Positions 11,265 through 14,905 of a stretch of DNA of 14,905 nt are shown here, piece after piece (positions within the stretch are counted from its first letter, which is position 1; the number at the start of each line of letters is the position of its first letter). Source of the DNA: Opitutaceae bacterium (GTDB lineage Bacteria; Verrucomicrobiota; Verrucomicrobiia; Opitutales; Opitutaceae); contig JADLBI010000164.1 in assembly GCA_020847775.1 (NCBI GenBank), positions 1-14,905 of the forward strand. The letters are read 5' to 3'. A model generated the notes under the pieces. It was not told the origin of the DNA. It made no database searches and saw only the letters and a program-made list of their open reading frames with translations. The translations under genes were made by a program, and so were the position numbers.

Positions 11265-13658
11265 TTGAAAACCCGCGAAATCAAACCCGTCGTGTCGAAC
11301 CCCCCATCCACTTCCGCCCAGCCGCCGGTCGAACTCGCCGGCACCAAGCTGGATCAGCCTAGCGCCGCCGCCGCCGGTCTGACCGCCGTGGCCAAGACCA
11401 ACCGCCACGTCGTGATGGGCGTGGGCCCGGTGCGCGGGACCAAGTTGCTGTTCGAGGTCAACCAGAAGGGCGGCTTCGACTGCCAGTCCTGCGCGTGGCC
11501 GAGCCCGGACGAGCACCGGCACACGTTTGAGTTTTGCGAGAACGGCGCCAAGGCCATCGCCGACGAGGCCACGCCGAAGCGTTGCACGCCGGAATTTTTC
11601 GCCCGGCATTCTGTGGCGGAGCTCGCGGCGAAGGGTGACTATTGGCTCAACCGCCAGGGGCGGCTCACTCATCCGATGGTGCTGCGGCCCGGCGCGACGC
11701 ACTACGCGCCGATCGCCTGGGACGAGGCGTTCGCGGTGGTCGCGGAGGAGTTGCGCGCGCTCGGCTCGCCCGACGAGGCGGCGTTTTACACCTCGGGCCG
11801 CACCAGTAACGAGGCGGCGTTTTTGTATCAACTTTTTGTCCGCCAGTTTGGCACCAACAACCTGCCCGACTGTTCCAACATGTGCCACGAATCCAGCGGC
11901 ACCGCGCTGGGCGAGACGATCGGCATTGGCAAGGGCACGGTGACGATGGACGACTTTGCCCACGCCGACCTGATCTTCATCATCGGCCAGAATCCCGGCA
12001 CGAATCACCCGCGCATGCTCTCCACGCTGGAGGGCGCGAAGCGGCGCGGCGCGACGATCATCGCCGTCAACCCGCTGCCCGAGGTCGGCACCAGCCGGTT
12101 CAAAAACCCGCAGCACTTCCTCAATCCGCTCAAGGCCCTGCCCACGTTGCTGGGCGAGGGCGCGCGCTTGTCCGACCTCTGGGTGCAGCCGCGCATCAAC
12201 GGCGACCTCGCGCTGTTCAAGGGCATCATGAAGGAGATGCTCGCCGCGGAGGACGTCGCGCCCGGCACGGTGTTTGACCACACATTCATCCGCGAGCACA
12301 CGCACGGCTACGACGCGCTCATCGCCGATCTGCGCGCCGCTGCATGGGACGAGATCGTCGCAGCGAGTGGCGTTAGCCGCGAACAAATCAAGCAGGTGGC
12401 CGACGCCGCGATGCGCTCCCGGGCGACGATCTGTTGCTGGGCGATGGGCCTCACGCAGCAGCCCAACTCGGTCGAAACGATCCAGATGGTGGTTAATTTT
12501 CTGTTGCTGCGCGGTGACATTGGCCGGCCCGGCGCGGGCGCGTGCCCCGTGCGCGGCCACTCCAACGTGCAGGGCGACCGCACGATGGGCATCTTTGAAA
12601 AAATGCCCGATTGGTGGCTCGACCGATTGGACGCGGAATTCGCGTTCAAGTCGCCGCGCGCGCACGGCCTCGACACGGTGGATGCGATCAAGGCCATGCA
12701 CGATGGCCGCGTGAAGGTGTTCTTCGCGATGGGCGGCAATTTCCTCTCGGCCACGCCCGACACGGAGTTCACGGGCGAGGCGTTGCGGCGCTGCCACCTC
12801 ACCGCCCATGTCTCGACCAAGCTCAACCGCGCGCACCTCGTGCACGGCCGCACGGCGTTGATCTTGCCCTGCCTCGGCCGCAGCGAACGCGACCCGCAGG
12901 CCGCGGGCGAGCAGTTTGTGACCGTCGAGGATTCGATGGGCATCATCAACCCCTCGCGCGGCAAGACCAGCCCGGCCTCGCCTCACTTGTTGAGCGAGCC
13001 CGCGATCGTGTGCCGCCTTGCCCGCGCCGTGCTCGGCGCGGCCAACCAAGTGCCGTGGGAGGCCTTCGCGGGCAATTACGATCTCATCCGCGACCGCATC
13101 GCCCGCGTCGTGCCGGGCTTCGCGGATTTCAACACGCGCATCCGCGGCGACATCTTTTACCTGCCCAACGCGCCGCGCGACGCCCGGGAGTGGCGCACGG
13201 CCACGAAGAAGGCGCAGTTCACCGTCGCCCCGATCCCGCGCCGCGCGCTGGCCCCGGGCGAATACGTGATGATGACCATCCGCACGCACGACCAGTTCAA
13301 CACCACGGTTTACGGGCTCGACGATCGTTACCGCGGCGTGTTCGGCGGTCGCCGCGTGGTGTTTATGCACGAGGAGGATATGCGCGCCGCCGGCCTGCAA
13401 CAGGGCCAACTCGTTGATCTACATAACCGGCACGGCGGAGAGGAACGCGTGGCCGCGGCCTTCATGGTCGCGCCCTATGCGATTCCGCGTGGCTGCGCGG
13501 CAACATATTTTCCCGAGGCCAATGTCCTTGTGCCCATCGGCAGCGTGGCCGACAAGAGCAACACCCCGACCTCGAAATACGTGATTATCACGCTCCAGCC
13601 CACCGCCGATCCCGCGGCGGCGCTGCGCCAGCGCAAGGACGAAGCCACAAGTGAATAA
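11265..13658 (+). CDS. YdeP/FdhF-like molybdopterin oxidoreductase alpha subunit
   Basis: A 797-residue member of the YdeP-type clade of formate-dehydrogenase-H-like oxidoreductases (also called CbbBc-like). Residues ~62-103 carry GFDCQSCAWP (Cys73, Cys76) and FEFCENGAKAIADE (Cys91), the clade's N-terminal block. FYTSGRTSNEAAFLYQLF and CSNMCHESSG follow; Cys207 aligns with the selenocysteine/cysteine molybdenum ligand of FdhF. Also present are IGQNPGTNHPRM, GDIGRPGAGACPVRGHSNVQ, CLGRSE and the C-terminal molydop-binding domain with THDQFNTTVYGLDDRYRGVF. It lacks a signal peptide, so it is cytoplasmic. The substrate is unknown in the family; E. coli YdeP is linked to acid resistance. The start is uncertain: TTG 11265 fits the frame, GTG 11292 is an alternative, and the first ~40 residues are poorly conserved. 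No fdhD or electron-transfer subunit is in the window. Confidence 0.9.
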   Translation: MKTREIKPVVSNPPSTSAQPPVELAGTKLDQPSAAAAGLTAVAKTNRHVVMGVGPVRGTKLLFEVNQKGGFDCQSCAWPSPDEHRHTFEFCENGAKAIADEATPKRCTPEFFARHSVAELAAKGDYWLNRQGRLTHPMVLRPGATHYAPIAWDEAFAVVAEELRALGSPDEAAFYTSGRTSNEAAFLYQLFVRQFGTNNLPDCSNMCHESSGTALGETIGIGKGTVTMDDFAHADLIFIIGQNPGTNHPRMLSTLEGAKRRGATIIAVNPLPEVGTSRFKNPQHFLNPLKALPTLLGEGARLSDLWVQPRINGDLALFKGIMKEMLAAEDVAPGTVFDHTFIREHTHGYDALIADLRAAAWDEIVAASGVSREQIKQVADAAMRSRATICCWAMGLTQQPNSVETIQMVVNFLLLRGDIGRPGAGACPVRGHSNVQGDRTMGIFEKMPDWWLDRLDAEFAFKSPRAHGLDTVDAIKAMHDGRVKVFFAMGGNFLSATPDTEFTGEALRRCHLTAHVSTKLNRAHLVHGRTALILPCLGRSERDPQAAGEQFVTVEDSMGIINPSRGKTSPASPHLLSEPAIVCRLARAVLGAANQVPWEAFAGNYDLIRDRIARVVPGFADFNTRIRGDIFYLPNAPRDAREWRTATKKAQFTVAPIPRRALAPGEYVMMTIRTHDQFNTTVYGLDDRYRGVFGGRRVVFMHEEDMRAAGLQQGQLVDLHNRHGGEERVAAAFMVAPYAIPRGCAATYFPEANVLVPIGSVADKSNTPTSKYVIITLQPTADPAAALRQRKDEATSE

Positions 13659-13686
13659 TGGCCAGCGCATAGACCTCGTGAAACTC

Positions 13687-13692
13687 TATAAT
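13687..13692 (+). promoter_or_regulatory. Consensus -10 box (TATAAT) before the DUF3016 gene
   Basis: A perfect TATAAT lies in the 84-base gap after the molybdoenzyme gene, 50 bases before the ATG at 13743. No good -35 hexamer stands 16-18 bases upstream (the sequence there is AGCGCA), so the promoter is only partly supported. It would give a ~45-base leader. Confidence 0.35.
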
Positions 13693-13742
13693 TTCGCAAG
13701 CCGAGGGAACCAGTGCCCGATCTGGCCGGTCACAACGGCGCT

Positions 13743-14270
13743 ATGAAAACCAAGCATTATCTTGTTGCTGCGCTCTGCGGTCTGGCCGCCGCCAGCCCAG
13801 TCTGGGCGGAAGCCGCCGCCGCGGCCAATCCCAAGGTTAAGGTCGAGCTCGTTAACCCCGAGAAATTCACCGACGTGCGCGACGCCTTTCAGCCCTCCGA
13901 CAAAGGGCAATTGGCCAACGCGGAGATCGTGCGCGACTATATCGCGCAGAAAGCCGCGGCCTACGTGCCGGATGGCTACACGCTGAACGTCGCGATCACC
14001 AATATCGACCTCGCGGGCGATTTCGAACCGTGGGGCAAATCCGGCACCGACGATGTCCGCATCGTGAAGGACCTTTACCCGCCGCGCATCGATCTGAACT
14101 TCAAGCTGATCGATTCCGCGGGCCATGTGGCCAAGGAAGGCAGCCGCGAGCTGCGCGATTTGAACTTCCTGATGAAAATCGATATTCGCCGGTCGGATTC
14201 CTTCCGCCACGAGAAATCGCTCATCGACGATTGGATCAATCGCGACCTGCGCCCGGCCAAGTCGAGCTGA
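13743..14270 (+). CDS. Exported DUF3016 domain protein
   Basis: A 175-residue protein from ATG 13743, beginning with a signal peptide (MKTKHYLVAALCGLAAASPV, cut near VWA-EA). The mature part shows the DUF3016 pattern: VKVELVNPEKFTDVRDAF, then a helix of Asp/Glu/Arg residues, NVAITNIDLAGDFEPWG, DLYPPRIDLNFKLID, and a C-terminal IDDWINRDLRP. It has no membrane anchor or lipobox, so the product should be periplasmic or secreted. Function unknown; family members are small exported proteins. An alternative GTG start at 13713 has a better ribosome-binding site (CGAGGG) but would put ten odd residues before the signal peptide, so I prefer the ATG. A TATAAT box upstream and a strong terminator downstream suggest a single-gene transcript. 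A minor AGCTTG/CAAGCT hairpin (14270-14285) precedes the main terminator. Confidence 0.85.
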   Translation: MKTKHYLVAALCGLAAASPVWAEAAAAANPKVKVELVNPEKFTDVRDAFQPSDKGQLANAEIVRDYIAQKAAAYVPDGYTLNVAITNIDLAGDFEPWGKSGTDDVRIVKDLYPPRIDLNFKLIDSAGHVAKEGSRELRDLNFLMKIDIRRSDSFRHEKSLIDDWINRDLRPAKSS

Positions 14271-14298
14271 GCTTGGTTGCAAGCTGAAAACCCGTTTG

Positions 14299-14342
14299 CG
14301 CCCGGCCGCGAGCCAACCATGCTCGCGGCCGTGGCGTTTTTT
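14299..14342 (+). terminator. Rho-independent terminator after the DUF3016 gene
   Basis: CGGCCGCGAG (14303-14312) and CTCGCGGCCG (14322-14331) form a perfect 10-bp GC-rich stem with a nine-base CCAACCATG loop. Allowing one bulged T (14332), CGCC (14299-14302) pairs with GGCG (14333-14336). The stem therefore abuts a run of six T (14337-14342). An A-rich stretch (GAAAA, 14286-14290) precedes the stem. This is the clearest intrinsic terminator in the window. Confidence 0.88.
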
Positions 14343-14367
14343 CCCGCGCCACAATCCTACCCGCGCC

Positions 14368-14781
14368 ATGAACGTGTATTCCAAGTTCGAGACCGAACTC
14401 GCGGTTCGGCCTGACGATATCGACCTCTACCAACACGTGCATAGCACGCGTTACCTCGATTACGTCTTGGCGGCGCGTTTTGAGCAGATGGAACGCCACT
14501 ACGGCATGTCCATGCAGGACTTCGCCAAGCTCGGATACGGCTGGTTCATGACCGCCGCGCACATCCAATATAAACGCCAGCTCGGCTGGGGCGACCGCAT
14601 GCTTGTGCGCTGCTGGATCGAGCATTTTACCGAGAACGGCTGCCGCGTGGCCTTTGAGATCGAAAAGCAACCCACGGGCAAACGCGTGTGCGATGGCTGG
14701 TGCGACTACGTGCTCGTTACGCTGGCGACCGGCCGTGCCACCCCGATCCCCGCCGAGATCAAGGCCAAATACTCAATCTAA
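14368..14781 (+). CDS. Acyl-CoA thioesterase, 4HBT hot-dog family
   Basis: A 137-residue hot-dog-fold protein of the 4-hydroxybenzoyl-CoA thioesterase (YbgC/FadM-like) type. The start is ATG 14368, because the longer open frame from 14296 runs through the terminator hairpin of the preceding gene. The signature R-P-D-D-I-D-x-x-x-HVHSTRYLDY (14-32) carries the catalytic Asp19 in the D-x-x-x-HV context and leads into AARFEQMERHYG on the central helix. GYGWFMTAAHIQYKRQLGWG (56-75) and DRMLVRCWIE form the strands that follow. Length and order are normal for the family. It probably hydrolyses an acyl-CoA thioester in the cytoplasm; the acyl chain is not predictable. The last codons are PAEIKAKYSI. 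No fatty-acid or Tol-Pal genes are adjacent. The ribosome-binding site is weak. It is the last complete gene in the window. Confidence 0.88.
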   Translation: MNVYSKFETELAVRPDDIDLYQHVHSTRYLDYVLAARFEQMERHYGMSMQDFAKLGYGWFMTAAHIQYKRQLGWGDRMLVRCWIEHFTENGCRVAFEIEKQPTGKRVCDGWCDYVLVTLATGRATPIPAEIKAKYSI

Positions 14782-14824
14782 TACCAATTGCCCTTAAAAT
14801 ATAGATTTTGATTGGGTCATTTGA
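14782..14824. other. AT-rich spacer after the thioesterase gene
   Basis: This short stretch between the thioesterase stop and the palindromic element is AT-rich and holds AAAAT/ATTTT (14796-14809, ATAG loop) and CCAAT/ATTGG arms around it. It may end the thioesterase transcript or mark the edge of the neighbouring repeat element. There is no GC-rich stem followed by T residues, so I do not call it an intrinsic terminator. The final bases 14893-14905 show nothing I can assign; CCATGA at the very end could begin another gene but is cut off. Confidence 0.4.
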
Positions 14825-14892
14825 GGTAGGGGCGGTTGTCCCCAACCGCCCGGTTCGCTCCCAAAGGACGGTTAAGGATAACCGTCCCTACC
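14825..14892. repeat. Palindromic double-hairpin intergenic element (REP/MITE-like)
   Basis: The outer arms GGTAGGGGCGGTTGTCC (14825-14841) and GGATAACCGTCCCTACC (14876-14892) are inverted repeats with two mismatches. Each half is also a hairpin. GGGCGGTTG/CAACCGCCC has a TCCC loop (9-bp stem, 14830-14851). GGACGGTTA/TAACCGTCC has an AGGA loop (9-bp stem, 14866-14887). A 14-base linker (GGTTCGCTCCCAAA) joins them. The element stands outside any gene, and its form matches dispersed palindromic repeats common in Opitutaceae-like genomes, which is recollection, not a search. Confidence 0.7.
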
Positions 14893-14905
14893 ATTGCTTC
14901 CATGA

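Noticed and set aside
10974..13409. 811-codon open frame on the minus strand opposite the molybdoenzyme
   Set aside because: It is a GC-driven shadow: His/Arg/Ala-rich with no motif, whereas the plus-strand frame has every YdeP-clade motif. Only its last ~90 codons, beyond the molybdoenzyme start, look like a protein.
13686..14384. Minus-strand open frame of 232 codons opposite the DUF3016 gene
   Set aside because: No recognisable motif; it crosses the terminator and the DUF3016 coding region, which has a signal peptide and family pattern.
1..14905. A new defence, toxin-antitoxin, biosynthetic or mobile system
   Set aside because: I looked for nuclease/ATPase pairs, toxin-antitoxin pairs, reverse transcriptases, integrases, phage genes and biosynthetic cores on both strands. 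The secreted nuclease-like protein and lone ABC ATPase are divergent and not coupled, so they do not make a convincing defence pair.

Overview
The window is a GC-rich (roughly 60-65% by eye), densely coded stretch of bacterial chromosome. Gene content and style (DUF4097 proteins, DUF5069, DUF3016, a secreted dienelactone hydrolase, many ATGA stop/start overlaps, AT-rich and hairpin-rich intergenic repeats) suggest a Verrucomicrobiota member, most likely Opitutaceae. That placement is an inference from gene families and style, not from a marker gene. I see no rRNA, tRNA, CRISPR array, integrase, transposase or phage gene. It reads as ordinary core/housekeeping chromosome with a few lineage-specific genes.

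Layout. Positions 1-230 hold the last ~75 codons of an HrpA-type RNA helicase. On the plus strand follow a secreted dienelactone hydrolase (294-1094) and a small lipoprotein with an SLBB-like C-terminus (1102-1575). A stand-alone ABC ATPase (2371-1583, minus) converges on that pair. Divergent from it, a plus-strand cluster starts at 2477: a secreted endonuclease/exonuclease/phosphatase-fold protein, an ArsC/Spx-family thioredoxin-fold protein and a two-helix membrane protein. These three are joined by ATGA overlaps. After them come two tandem exported DUF4097 paralogues (4918-5796 and 5897-6856), whose cores both repeat with an 18-residue period.

The stretch 11246-6881 is all minus strand. 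In order of transcription it holds a 90-residue membrane protein, a DUF5069 protein, gluconokinase (gntK), a membrane-anchored penicillin-acylase-family Ntn hydrolase and uracil phosphoribosyltransferase (upp). DUF5069, gntK and the acylase overlap by ATGA. upp sits behind a 150-base AT-rich, repeat-bearing spacer. Divergent from the membrane protein is a YdeP/FdhF-like molybdopterin oxidoreductase (11265-13658, plus). Then follow an exported DUF3016 protein (13743-14270), a strong intrinsic terminator and a 4HBT hot-dog thioesterase (14368-14781). The last ~120 bases carry a palindromic, double-hairpin element that looks like a dispersed REP/MITE-type repeat.

How the genes work together. The most coherent readings are gluconate phosphorylation (GntK feeding 6-phosphogluconate to the pentose phosphate pathway), uracil salvage (Upp), and a group of exported proteins of unknown role (DUF4097 pair, DUF3016, SLBB lipoprotein, secreted nuclease/phosphatase). 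I did not find a convincing new multi-gene system. The items most worth a second look are the DUF4097 pair with conserved repeat phase, the gntK-acylase coupling, the 90-residue membrane protein beside the orphan molybdoenzyme, and the two repeat-bearing intergenic regions.
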